From Paenibacillus urinalis (GTDB lineage: Bacteria > Bacillota > Bacilli > Paenibacillales > Paenibacillaceae), in NCBI RefSeq assembly GCF_028747985.1, contig NZ_CP118108.1, positions 3,663,501 through 3,727,500 of the forward strand: 64,000 nt of DNA. Direction: 5' to 3'. The position numbers and the translations under genes are program-made. Of the stretch, positions 8,329-16,390 are shown one piece after another (positions within the stretch are counted from its first letter, which is position 1; every line of letters starts with the position of its first letter). The notes beneath the pieces were generated by a model that saw only the letters and a list, made by a program, of their open reading frames with translations, was not told where the DNA came from and did not search any database.

Positions 8329-9129
8329 TTATACAGACTTTTGGTAAAAAAAGGTGTCCACCGAAACCAGATTATATTGAGCGGGAGAAAAAATCTGCTC
8401 TGTGCTTCCCACGAACAATACCCCGCCAGGTCTAAGCGCTTTGGCGAACTTTTGATACAGTAAATGCTTGGCCTCTTCCGTAAAATATATCATTACATTT
8501 CGGCAAACAATGAGATCAAAGCCTTCTTCGAATGGATCAGACAGCAAGTTCTGCTTGCTAAAGCGCACCGCCTGTTTCAGCTTAGGATCAATATGATACT
8601 GAAGCCCATCCTCGGTAAAATAACGTCTGCACACGGACTCAGGTACCTCTCTCAGTGAACGCTCCAGATATGTACCCTTACTGGCTCTGGCCAGAGCACC
8701 TTCATCAATATCGGTAGCACGCAATTCCGTCTGGTTTAACAAGCCTAACATATCCACAATCATAGCCAATGTGTAAGGCTCTTCCCCAGTAGAACAGGCG
8801 GCACTCCAGATCTTGAGCTTCTGGTGATCCCGGGTCAGACTAGGCAGAATGCGATCTTTAAGCACTTCCCATCTGTTCCGGTTACGCCAAAATTCAGAGA
8901 CATTGATGGTCATCCGATCCAGAAATTCAAGAAATAAAGCTTTGTTGCGGGTCATTTCTTCAAAAAAGGATGCAAAGCTCTCATGCCCGTGCTTGTTACG
9001 AAGCGTCGTAAGTCTTCGTTTCATTTGAGCTTCTTTATATTGCGAAAGATCAATACCCGTGGCCTGTTTTACATTACGAATAAATAGCAAGTAATCGGAT
9101 TGCGTAGTTTCAATCTCTAGATTGGACAC
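8329..9129 (-). CDS. cheR: Chemotaxis protein methyltransferase CheR
   Basis: Uses S-adenosylmethionine to methylate glutamates of chemoreceptors during adaptation. The 266-aa protein has the N-terminal helical CheR domain (MKRRLTTLRNKHG) and a SAM-binding domain with IWSAACSTGEEPYTLAM, followed by ATDIDEGALARA and FDLIVCRNVMIYF. It sits alone between ndk and a 59-aa gene, away from other chemotaxis genes, as it does in the B. subtilis ndk-cheR-aroF order. Length is normal. Confidence 0.95.
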   Translation of the reverse strand: MSNLEIETTQSDYLLFIRNVKQATGIDLSQYKEAQMKRRLTTLRNKHGHESFASFFEEMTRNKALFLEFLDRMTINVSEFWRNRNRWEVLKDRILPSLTRDHQKLKIWSAACSTGEEPYTLAMIVDMLGLLNQTELRATDIDEGALARASKGTYLERSLREVPESVCRRYFTEDGLQYHIDPKLKQAVRFSKQNLLSDPFEEGFDLIVCRNVMIYFTEEAKHLLYQKFAKALRPGGVLFVGSTEQIFSPAQYNLVSVDTFFYQKSV

Positions 9130-9165
9130 CTGAAACCTTCTTTCTTAGGAAAAGAACCGCACATT

Positions 9166-9609
9166 TTAAGTCCAGACAGCAATCGTTTTGTCATAAGCTA
9201 CAAGTTCTTCTTCTGCAAAGAAGTTACGGAGTTCTCTGGCCGCACTCTCTGGTGAATCAGAGCCATGAATCAAATTATGTGGTGTGATCGCCGCAAAATC
9301 CCCCCGAATCGTCCCAGGAAGCGCTTCTTTCACATTCGTCTTGCCGATGAGCATCCGTGATAGAGTGATGATGTCTTCGCCTTCCCATACCATCGCAAAT
9401 ACAGGTCCGGAAGTAATGAAGGACACCAAGTCATCAAAGAAAGGTTTGCCATCATGCTCGGCGTAGTGACGTTTAGCTTGTTCATCTGTGACCTGTACAA
9501 ACTTGCCTGCCACCAGCTTAAACCCCTTGTCCTCAAACCGGCTAATAATGCGCCCAATCAATCCACGCTGAACCCCATCTGGTTTCACCATTAAAAAAGT
9601 ACGCTCCAT
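9166..9609 (-). CDS. ndk: Nucleoside diphosphate kinase
   Basis: Equilibrates nucleoside di- and triphosphates through a phosphohistidine intermediate. The 147-aa protein begins [19 protein letters not shown], and the active-site histidine lies in [12 protein letters not shown]. It is slightly shorter than or equal to typical NDKs. A GGAGGGAATAG ribosome site precedes the ATG. It follows the menaquinone side-chain gene hepT, with a 14-bp inverted repeat between them. Confidence 0.97.
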   Translation of the reverse strand: MERTFLMVKPDGVQRGLIGRIISRFEDKGFKLVAGKFVQVTDEQAKRHYAEHDGKPFFDDLVSFITSGPVFAMVWEGEDIITLSRMLIGKTNVKEALPGTIRGDFAAITPHNLIHGSDSPESAARELRNFFAEEELVAYDKTIAVWT

Positions 9610-9642
9610 CGTCTATTCCCTCCAGGCTTTGTTTAAGAATCA

Positions 9643-9698
9643 GGGCGTGTCTTAAACTCTAAAACAGATTTCACTCCAGTGATTTTTAAGACACGCCC
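9643..9698. repeat. Perfect 14-bp inverted repeat between hepT and ndk
   Basis: GGGCGTGTCTTAAA at 9643-9656 is an exact inverted copy of 9685-9698, with a 28-base loop. Neither side is followed by a T-run, so it is not a textbook terminator. It could be an mRNA-stabilising hairpin, a small dispersed repeat, or a protein site. Confidence 0.7.
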
Positions 9699-9749
9699 CA
9701 GCTAGCTGCATAATGACTTTCGACTTGCTTTCTTGATGTTCCTGCCAGG

Positions 9750-10724
9750 TTAATATGAACGTTTTACAACAAAATGAGCGATATCCCGTAGATTTTTCTT
9801 CGTCTTAATGTCAGGAAGTCCTTCCAGCGCATCAAGAGCTTTATTCATATATCGGTCAGCCAGTGCCTCTGCTTTAGCCATTCCATCGCTTTCACGAATC
9901 ATGCCTACTGCAGCTTGCACGGACCCCTTGTCTCCATCTTCATGAATCCGGTGAATAAGCTGGAGCAGATCCTCCCGAATACGCTCTTCCTGCAATGCGA
10001 AAATAACGGGTATCGTAATATTGCCTTGAAGCATGTCACTTCCAGGCGGCTTGCCGAGCTGCTTCTCTGTGCCTCTTAGATCAAGCAAATCATCCTGAAT
10101 CTGAAAGGCCATGCCTACATTATAGCCATAGCTGTAGAGTCTTCTGCACACCTCTTTATCCGCACCGGCCGCCACAGCCCCAAGCTGACAGCTGATTGCG
10201 ATGAGGAGTGCTGTTTTGCGGCGTATCCGCAGCAAATAGTTACGCACATTTTGATCGGTGTTAAAGAAGTCCCTGATCTGTTCCATCTCGCCGATCGTCA
10301 TTTGCACCATCGCCTTCGCCATCGTCTGATGGATCAGCGGATTAGGCAGCTCCGCTATAATTGACATGGCACGTGCATAGATGTAGTCACCCGTATACAT
10401 CGCGATACGATTGTCCCATTTCGATTTGACGGTAAGCTGCCCTCGTCTTGTTTCTGCATTGTCGATTACATCATCATGAACAAGCGACGAGGAATGGATC
10501 AGTTCAAGCGGAACTGCCACGTGCTTCAATACCTCAATGTCATAGTTCCCGAACTTTCCCCCAAGCAGGACAAAGACCGGTCTGAGCCGTTTGCCGCCTG
10601 CCTTAAGCAAATGAAGCGAAGTTTCCGCAAGCAGAGGCTCACTCGTTTCTACACCGCGGTATAACTCTTTCTCTATATAACTTATATCCTTCTTTAGTGC
10701 AGTCAAAATATCAAGTAGTTTCAT
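9750..10724 (-). CDS. hepT: Heptaprenyl diphosphate synthase component II
   Basis: Catalytic subunit that elongates farnesyl diphosphate with isopentenyl units to make the C35 side chain of menaquinone-7. The 324-aa trans-prenyltransferase has both aspartate-rich motifs, HDDVIDNAETRRG and QDDLLD, and the LLKAGGKRLRPVFVLL substrate segment. The partner component HepS is encoded at 13800-14660. It overlaps the mqnA stop region by four bases, so it is the last gene of a menaquinone operon. It could make another chain length, but its company with hepS argues for heptaprenyl. Confidence 0.93.
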   Translation of the reverse strand: MKLLDILTALKKDISYIEKELYRGVETSEPLLAETSLHLLKAGGKRLRPVFVLLGGKFGNYDIEVLKHVAVPLELIHSSSLVHDDVIDNAETRRGQLTVKSKWDNRIAMYTGDYIYARAMSIIAELPNPLIHQTMAKAMVQMTIGEMEQIRDFFNTDQNVRNYLLRIRRKTALLIAISCQLGAVAAGADKEVCRRLYSYGYNVGMAFQIQDDLLDLRGTEKQLGKPPGSDMLQGNITIPVIFALQEERIREDLLQLIHRIHEDGDKGSVQAAVGMIRESDGMAKAEALADRYMNKALDALEGLPDIKTKKNLRDIAHFVVKRSY

Positions 10725-11584
10725 TCCGTCACCCGTATCAGCTTATTCTCATTCCAGAGATCCACCTGGACCTCATGCTCCATGAGACCAAGCTCATGTG
10801 CATAACGGAAATACAGCTGCAGCCCTCGCAACTCATTTTCGCCAAAATCGTAAACCAAATTTCTAAAATACGCATACCAATAGGCTTCAGAACCGCCAAT
10901 GTGCTGTACTGCATGCCTAACAACGGGTGCAAGATCCCGCAGGCTCGCTGTCTTGCTGTTATAAAACGCCTCAGCTATCTCTTTGACAGTGTCTGCATTA
11001 TTGTCCGCGAAGCTTCGATTTACTGCCCACACGGCATAAGTCATCTGGTGCCCGGTATACCGATACCATAACTCACCAAGATCGTAAACATGATAAGGAT
11101 GGTCTGCCCAGGACGCTTTGATAGCGTGATCTCCAATAAGCAGAGCCGCATCTGCATTTTCCATCATACGCTCAAGCTCAGGCTCCATCGTAATATAATC
11201 AGGATTACCCTCATAGAACTTCGTCATAATCACTTTGAGCAAATTTACTGAGGTTGCTGAAGTATTGGTCAGAGCAATCGTACGGTTTACGATAGATTCG
11301 ATGGGCTCCTTGCTGAATAGCAAGATGGATTTTACTTCTCCGCGGCTGCTCACTGAAATATCCGGTAACAGAAGTAATCGATCAGATGCCATGCCGTATG
11401 CAAAGGACGACATCGCGCTTAAGTCCAGCGTTCCTTCATGAATACGTTCATTCAACCTGGCCGGCACCTCTGTAATCAGCTCTGCCGGATTCATAAGGGC
11501 AGCCGGCTCGAAGTAATGATACATGGGCCATGCATTGGTATAGCTTATTTTTCCGATGGTGGTTACTTGATGTAATTCCTTCAA
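10721..11584 (-). CDS. mqnA: Chorismate dehydratase (futalosine menaquinone pathway)
   Basis: MqnA dehydrates chorismate to 3-enolpyruvylbenzoate, the first step of the futalosine route to menaquinone. The product (287 aa from TTG) has the periplasmic-binding-protein-like fold of the family: GKISYTNAWPMYHYF near the start, then EVPARLNERIHEGTLDLSAMSS, and DAALLIGDHAI. A GGGGGAG site precedes the TTG at 11584, which overlaps the ubiX-like stop as TTGA; an upstream ATG at 11599 lies inside the ribosome site and is less likely. Its presence suggests that this organism does not rely on the classical Men pathway, although that cannot be excluded from this window. Confidence 0.9.
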   Translation of the reverse strand: MKELHQVTTIGKISYTNAWPMYHYFEPAALMNPAELITEVPARLNERIHEGTLDLSAMSSFAYGMASDRLLLLPDISVSSRGEVKSILLFSKEPIESIVNRTIALTNTSATSVNLLKVIMTKFYEGNPDYITMEPELERMMENADAALLIGDHAIKASWADHPYHVYDLGELWYRYTGHQMTYAVWAVNRSFADNNADTVKEIAEAFYNSKTASLRDLAPVVRHAVQHIGGSEAYWYAYFRNLVYDFGENELRGLQLYFRYAHELGLMEHEVQVDLWNENKLIRVTE

Positions 11585-12183
11585 TTCTCCTCCCCCCATC
11601 TCTTAAACAAGTTATGCTCGATGTGAAGAACATCCAGTACTTTACCCACCAAGAAATGGATAAGGTCATCCATCGTTTTAGGATGATAATAGAATGCCGG
11701 CATCGCTGGAATCATTTTGACACCAAGCCGGCTCAGCTTCAGCATATTTTCCAGGTGAATCGCATGAAGCGGTGTTTCCCGGGGCACCAGTACGAGTGGA
11801 CGTCCTTCCTTCATCATGACATCAGCCGCCCTAGCCATCAGGTTATCCGAGGCTCCGTGCGCGATCGCTGACAACGTCCCCATCGAACACGGCATAATAA
11901 TCATTCCATCCATTAAGAAGGACCCGCTCGCAATGGAAGCTCCTATATCGCTAACAGGGTGATATATAAGAGAACCGGGACGGTTCCCGAACTTCTCGTT
12001 CAAAATCCCTTCCCGGTCCGAAACATTCCAGCCTAGTTCTTCTTTTAACACACGCCAGCCTGCATTCGAAACGACAAGATGTATCTCGTATTCCTGATCA
12101 AGCAATGTCTCAATCAACCTGACTCCGTATATACTGCCACTCGCGCCTGTTATGCCGACTGCGAGTCTTTTTAATCTATTCAT
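11581..12183 (-). CDS. ubiX: UbiX-like flavin prenyltransferase
   Basis: Makes prenylated FMN, the cofactor of UbiD-type decarboxylases. The 200-aa flavoprotein starts MNRLKRLAVGITGASGSIYG and has the family segments MIIMPCSMGTLSAIAHG and PLVLVPRETPLHAIHLENML. It lies between ubiA-like and mqnA genes, where a UbiX homologue is expected to support decarboxylation of dihydroxynaphthoate-type intermediates in the futalosine pathway. The matching UbiD-type decarboxylase is not in the window. The pathway role is inferred from context. Confidence 0.9.
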   Translation of the reverse strand: MNRLKRLAVGITGASGSIYGVRLIETLLDQEYEIHLVVSNAGWRVLKEELGWNVSDREGILNEKFGNRPGSLIYHPVSDIGASIASGSFLMDGMIIMPCSMGTLSAIAHGASDNLMARAADVMMKEGRPLVLVPRETPLHAIHLENMLKLSRLGVKMIPAMPAFYYHPKTMDDLIHFLVGKVLDVLHIEHNLFKRWGEEN

Positions 12184-12186
12184 AGG

Positions 12187-13053
12187 TTAGATCACCACCG
12201 CATCGATCAGAGTAAACAATAGAATGACCATGCTGACCCAGCTGTTCAGCGTAAAGAATGCGGTCTGTACCCGGCTCATATCGTTTGGTGACACAATCAT
12301 ATGCTCATATATAAGAAGTCCGCATGATATTAGTATACCTATTGCATATATCCAGCTCAAATCCGTCATGAAGAATAAGGCAATAAATCCGATCGCCGTT
12401 ATGATATGAAAATATTTTGCGATATTCAGTGCACCTTGGGTTCCAAATCGGGAAGGGATGGAATACACGCCTTCCTTCTGGTCAAAATCGATATCCTGAC
12501 AAGCATATATAATATCAAAGCCTGCCGTCCAAAAAGCGGCAGCGAGATACAGCACCATCGCAGTAAGATTTATTTCCCCGGTCACTGCAACCCACCCGCC
12601 GAGCGGGGCTAGACCAATCGTCAAACCGAGAACAACATGGCACAGCCATGTAAACCGTTTGGTATAAGAGTAAATAACGAGCATAAACACCGCGATCGGC
12701 AGCAGCTTCACCGATAAGGGATTGAGCTGTGATGCGGCCCAGAATAACAGAATAAACGATATGATTACAAAAATAACAACTTCACTTATCTTGAGCAGTC
12801 CTGCAGGTATGGCTCTTCCGGCTGTACGTGGATTTTTGCCATCGATAACCCGGTCAATCATTCGGTTTAAACCGAAGGCTGCACTTCGGGCTCCCACCAT
12901 GGCGAGCAGAATCCACCCAATCTCTGCCCAGAATGGCAGCCTTCCATTGATTTCAGTAGAGCCAAGAATGGCTCCCATAAACGCAAATGGCAGAGCAAAC
13001 AAGGTATGCTCTATTTTAATCATTTCCAGAAAAATAGCGATCTTTTTAAACAT
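12187..13053 (-). CDS. UbiA-family polyprenyltransferase (menaquinone)
   Basis: Membrane prenyltransferase expected to attach the heptaprenyl chain to the naphthoate ring precursor. The protein of about 288 aa has many hydrophobic segments and the two Asp-rich motifs NRMIDRVIDGKNPRT and ACQDIDFDQKEG. The start MFKKIAIFLEM at 13053 has AAGGAGAG seven bases upstream; an earlier in-frame start at 13074 lacks a site. It overlaps the methyltransferase stop by eight bases and is followed three bases later by the ubiX-like gene. Sequence resembles 4-hydroxybenzoate prenyltransferases, but context points to the futalosine route (MqnP-like). Confidence 0.88.
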   Translation of the reverse strand: MFKKIAIFLEMIKIEHTLFALPFAFMGAILGSTEINGRLPFWAEIGWILLAMVGARSAAFGLNRMIDRVIDGKNPRTAGRAIPAGLLKISEVVIFVIISFILLFWAASQLNPLSVKLLPIAVFMLVIYSYTKRFTWLCHVVLGLTIGLAPLGGWVAVTGEINLTAMVLYLAAAFWTAGFDIIYACQDIDFDQKEGVYSIPSRFGTQGALNIAKYFHIITAIGFIALFFMTDLSWIYAIGILISCGLLIYEHMIVSPNDMSRVQTAFFTLNSWVSMVILLFTLIDAVVI

Positions 13054-13774
13054 GCTGACTCTCCTTGCTCCCAATATGTAATGCTGCGATTCCGCCGGTC
13101 AGCGGATAGGACCTCACATCCTTGAGTCCCGTTTCTCTGAAGATTTGTTCAAGCTCTTCTCTTCCAGGAAACATCGCTAGAGAGTCAGGCAGCCATTTGT
13201 ACTGTTCGTAGCGTTTAGCAAGAAGCTTGCCCATAACAGGAAGTATACGTCTAAAATAAAAATAATAAATCCCCTTGAATGGCTGCCAGGTCGGCTTTGA
13301 CAGCTCCAGACATACGACCATTCCGCCCGGCTTGACGACCCGCTGCATCTCTAACAGCACTTGTCTTAGATCCGGGACATTGCGGAGACCAAAGCCGATG
13401 GTTACATAATCAAAAGAATGATCTTCATAAGGAAGCTGCATGGCATTCCCTTGAACAAGCGTAATTTGCTGATCTCGGCCCTGCTGTGCCACCTTCTCCT
13501 GTCCGACTGCAAGCATATTGCTGCTGAAATCCAGTCCATTGATGTGACCTGTTTCACTTGCTTCTGCAAGGCTGATCGTCCAGTCGCAGGTCCCGCAGCA
13601 TACATCCAGTGCCGTTTGCCCACGCTGCACATTCATCTTCTTCATTGTGAACTTTCGCCAAGCCTTGTGACGCCTGAAGCTGAGCGTATCGTTCATAAAA
13701 TCGTATTTACTAGCAATGCTTTGAAACACCGAATGAACGTGCTGCTCCTTCGGATTCTCCCCTTCATGCTGCAT
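13046..13774 (-). CDS. menG: Demethylmenaquinone methyltransferase
   Basis: SAM-dependent C-methylation of demethylmenaquinone, the last step of menaquinone synthesis (UbiE/MenG family, also called menH or gerCB in B. subtilis). The 242-aa protein has VHSVFQSIASKYDFMNDTLS, the SAM loop LDVCCGTCDWT, and YVTIGFGLRNVPD. The ribosome site AGGTGG lies upstream of the ATG. It lies between hepS and the prenyltransferase gene, as in the hepS-menG-hepT arrangement of Bacillus but with three extra genes before hepT. Confidence 0.95.
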   Translation of the reverse strand: MQHEGENPKEQHVHSVFQSIASKYDFMNDTLSFRRHKAWRKFTMKKMNVQRGQTALDVCCGTCDWTISLAEASETGHINGLDFSSNMLAVGQEKVAQQGRDQQITLVQGNAMQLPYEDHSFDYVTIGFGLRNVPDLRQVLLEMQRVVKPGGMVVCLELSKPTWQPFKGIYYFYFRRILPVMGKLLAKRYEQYKWLPDSLAMFPGREELEQIFRETGLKDVRSYPLTGGIAALHIGSKESQHV

Positions 13775-13799
13775 GTTCGAACCACCTTTTATTCACTTA

Positions 13800-14660
13800 T
13801 CAAACAACTTTGCCAGGTGCTCTGTATGTACGGTACGATTCCATCATCTTCATGATCTCCTGTACAACCACCTGATCGCTTACTTCATTCTCAATAAATC
13901 GTTCAGTATCATTCACCGAATGACGAAGCTTGTCCGTTAAAAATTCCTGTGTTCTGTGCTTAAGTGTAAGCTGAATCCACTCATTAGGCTCAAGCTCATT
14001 CCTGTTGAGGGCTTCCTTAACACTCGAATCCGTATGGCTTAGAATCTGATAATAGGCAAGACGATAACGAGAGCGCTCCATATCTCTCACATGTTCGATT
14101 TCCTCAATAAGCATATCAAATAAACTAAATGCGCTGAGCAGTCGATCGAACAACGAGACTTCTCCTGGGGAAATCATGCTCTGAAACGAAAGAAACAGCT
14201 GCTTCTTCAGCTGCACGGATTCGTTAACGTATTCCTCAGCTGTAACCAGCTGTCGTCTCATGCGATTGTACAGATTCATTTTCCGTTCGTTGACGATACA
14301 GATTCCTTCACTAAGTGACGCAACAATGGAGATTTGACCTGCTGCAGCCAGCAGTTGATAGAACCTCGCGCTGAAATAATCTCCGCCAAGCACTTTTAGC
14401 TGTCGAGATCGCATCTCCTGCTCCTTCAGATCTTCCTCATGAACATCGATCATCTCATGTGTATCGAGTCCCATTTGTACAAGCGCAGTAACGAGGGAAT
14501 ATAACTCACTATGCTCCGCTGACCAAACCGGTCCACGATTCAAAAAAAACTCAAGCAGCCGTACACGGCCATCAGGAAAATTCGGAATTTCCGTATGCCG
14601 CTGAATCATATCATAGTTTGTATATTTTTTTGCAAGATTAGGTACGCGGTATGTAGTCAT
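13800..14660 (-). CDS. hepS: Heptaprenyl diphosphate synthase component I
   Basis: Non-catalytic subunit that pairs with HepT to determine C35 chain length. The protein of about 286 aa is rich in helices and contains VLGGDYFSARFYQLLAAAGQ, typical of HepS/HepA. The start MTTYRVPNLAKKY at 14660 has CGGAGGATC directly upstream; an earlier in-frame ATG at 14678 has no site. It is the first gene of the menaquinone operon hepS-menG-ubiA-ubiX-mqnA-hepT. Confidence 0.9.
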   Translation of the reverse strand: MTTYRVPNLAKKYTNYDMIQRHTEIPNFPDGRVRLLEFFLNRGPVWSAEHSELYSLVTALVQMGLDTHEMIDVHEEDLKEQEMRSRQLKVLGGDYFSARFYQLLAAAGQISIVASLSEGICIVNERKMNLYNRMRRQLVTAEEYVNESVQLKKQLFLSFQSMISPGEVSLFDRLLSAFSLFDMLIEEIEHVRDMERSRYRLAYYQILSHTDSSVKEALNRNELEPNEWIQLTLKHRTQEFLTDKLRHSVNDTERFIENEVSDQVVVQEIMKMMESYRTYRAPGKVV

Positions 14661-14807
14661 CCTGATCCTCCGAGCCATTAAATAAGTAACGAATCAATTT
14701 CATAACTCCATAAAGGTAATATGAAATTGTTTCAAATAGAATATATTCACAATCTTATCTATTATAGCATACGATCGAAATGATCGCACAAGCATCATTA
14801 ACCCTTT

Positions 14808-15347
14808 TCAACGTAAAATGAACTGTCTGCGCCATAAATTCGTTTCTGACATATGAAACCATATTTTAAGCTCCTCAGGGAGCTTAGCGCTCTTCCAGGT
14901 TTCGAGCAATTGCAGCGCTTCAAGACTCCACTCCCTCCGCCTAATATCTGCCGATAACAGCAAGTGACGGCTTCCCATCCATTCATCCTCAGCCATAACC
15001 CGCAGCATCAGCTGCTGCACATTAACGGTCTCCTCAAAGGAAAAGGACGCGACAGTCGCTATATCTTCATATATATCCGATGGATCACTTGATTCATCTC
15101 CCGCTCTCAAATCAAGGGTTAGAACACCGCTGTTCCACTTCACTTTGCTGATCTGTGCCGTAAGCTTCAATTCATGCAAGTAATCGACCAAATTATGATC
15201 CTCCAGTCTAATCGGATTCCTGTTCTGCAGAACCTCGCGGGAGTCCTGAAGAAAGGAGTCTTTTTGAATGGAAACAAAAGTGGCCAGCAGCATGAGTGTA
15301 CTTAATGAGATGGAAAGGACTATGAGAATGACTTTTTTCTTCTTCAA
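14808..15347 (-). CDS. Membrane-anchored protein of unknown function
   Basis: About 179 aa from a TTG start at 15347, which has GGGAGGCG eight bases upstream; an upstream ATG frame start at 15395 lacks a ribosome site. The N-terminus is basic (LKKKKV) followed by one hydrophobic segment (ILIVLSISLSTLMLLATF), and the rest is predicted to be extracytoplasmic and soluble. I do not recognise the family. It lies between mtrB, whose terminator is 25-60 bases upstream, and hepS, about 145 bases downstream, so it probably has its own promoter. No function can be assigned. Confidence 0.7.
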   Translation of the reverse strand: MKKKKVILIVLSISLSTLMLLATFVSIQKDSFLQDSREVLQNRNPIRLEDHNLVDYLHELKLTAQISKVKWNSGVLTLDLRAGDESSDPSDIYEDIATVASFSFEETVNVQQLMLRVMAEDEWMGSRHLLLSADIRRREWSLEALQLLETWKSAKLPEELKIWFHMSETNLWRRQFILR

Positions 15348-15411
15348 AAAATTCGCCTCCCATTTCCTATTGTGAGCCCGTAAGACAAGGCCCATACCTC
15401 ATTGTACAAAG

Positions 15412-15433
15412 AAAAAAAGCAGGCTATGCCTGC
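15412..15433 (-). terminator. Intrinsic terminator after mtrB
   Basis: GCAGGC, a three-base loop and GCCTGC are followed by seven T in the minus sense. It lies 28 bases after the mtrB stop and closes the mtrB unit. Confidence 0.85.
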
Positions 15434-15460
15434 AATTTGAAGTCGCGTAAAAATAAGCGG

Positions 15461-15685
15461 TTATTGATCTGTTTCGATCTTCCCATGCTTGGTCATCACT
15501 TCTGCTTTGCCCCGCACTTTGATTGCTGAAGTATGATCTGTGAATTGGGCGATCATGACTTCACCTTTATCGAGCTTCTCGGTGTGATGAAATCTTGTAT
15601 CATGTCCTCGGGTCAGTCCAATGACGTGCACACCGTTCTCTTTTGCCTTAATCACGATATAATCGCCGCCTAATGGAATTTCCAT
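15461..15685 (-). CDS. mtrB: TRAP, tryptophan-activated RNA-binding attenuation protein
   Basis: Forms an 11-subunit ring that binds (G/U)AG repeats in RNA when loaded with tryptophan and so shuts down trp genes. The 74-aa sequence aligns without gaps with B. subtilis MtrB from the ATG at 15685. The RNA-contacting Lys37, Lys56 and Arg58 and the tryptophan-pocket Thr25 and Thr30 are conserved, within [14 protein letters not shown] and [12 protein letters not shown] six bases upstream is in frame, but the AAGGGG site fits the ATG better. It stands alone after the HU gene; folE (mtrA), which precedes mtrB in B. subtilis, is missing here. A matching target lies in the trpE leader at 5146-5195. 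Confidence 0.96.
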   Translation of the reverse strand: MEIPLGGDYIVIKAKENGVHVIGLTRGHDTRFHHTEKLDKGEVMIAQFTDHTSAIKVRGKAEVMTKHGKIETDQ

Positions 15686-15710
15686 GCTCACTGCCCCTTT
15701 TCAATTAAAT

Positions 15711-15736
15711 GAAAAAAGCCGTGAACGTATTCACGG
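15711..15736 (-). terminator. Intrinsic terminator between hup and mtrB
   Basis: CCGTGAA and TTCACGG flank a four-base loop and are followed by CTTTTTTC in the minus sense. It lies just after the hup stop, so mtrB is expressed by read-through or by a promoter within this short gap. Confidence 0.8.
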
Positions 15737-15768
15737 TCTTTTTGGTTACCTGCTCGTATGTAGAAATC

Positions 15769-16041
15769 TTATTTGATTCCATCTTTGAGCGCTTTACCTG
15801 GTTTGAAAGCAGGAATTTTGCTCGCAGGAATTTCGATTTCCTCACCTGTCTGCGGATTACGTCCTTTACGTGCAGAACGCTCGCGTACTTCAAAGTTACC
15901 GAAACCAACGAGTTGTACTTTATCTCCATTTTGCAGAGCTTCGGAAATCGCTTCGAATACAGCATCCACTGCTTTCGTAACATCCTTCTTCGACAATTCA
16001 GTTGCCTCTGTAACTTGTGCAATCAGATCAGATTTATTCAA
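15769..16041 (-). CDS. hup: DNA-binding protein HU
   Basis: Small histone-like protein that bends and compacts DNA. The 90-aa product begins [20 protein letters not shown] and holds the DNA-binding arm [18 protein letters not shown], then [16 protein letters not shown]. The start is TTG at 16041 with an AGGAGGTG site. It corresponds to hbs of B. subtilis, between spoIVA and mtrB in the same order. The 349 bases before it (16042-16390) hold the hup leader and the spoIVA terminator; no further gene is seen there. Confidence 0.96.
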   Translation of the reverse strand: MNKSDLIAQVTEATELSKKDVTKAVDAVFEAISEALQNGDKVQLVGFGNFEVRERSARKGRNPQTGEEIEIPASKIPAFKPGKALKDGIK

Positions 16042-16335
16042 GTGTATTCACCTCCTGAAATATCTTAAGTGTTATACTGTGTTTCCGTTTTACCGCAAAA
16101 TATACGTGGCTAGGCTATTTTTATACTAATAGGTTCATATGCCCGGCTCATTACATCCGCTGCAAAGAGGGGTAAACATCTAGTCACAGGACTATATTTC
16201 TCTTGAACGGACAAACTTTATAGTAATACAGTCAGAATACAATTTCAAGTGAATTCAGCGCTATATATAGTTAAAATTGATAGATTCTTCGTCGTTTTAT
16301 GAGCTAATCGACCTTTTCACCGTTTATGGACAAGC

Positions 16336-16372
16336 AAAATAACCGAAAAGGATACTTCCTTTCGGTTATTTT
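16336..16372. terminator. Intrinsic terminator after spoIVA
   Basis: AAAATAACCGAA pairs with TTCGGTTATTTT, with an inner AGGA/TCCT pairing. A-rich and T-rich flanks on both sides could allow termination in either direction; its position 20 bases after spoIVA suggests it serves that gene. Confidence 0.8.
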
Positions 16373-16390
16373 AGTAACTATGCTGGAGAT

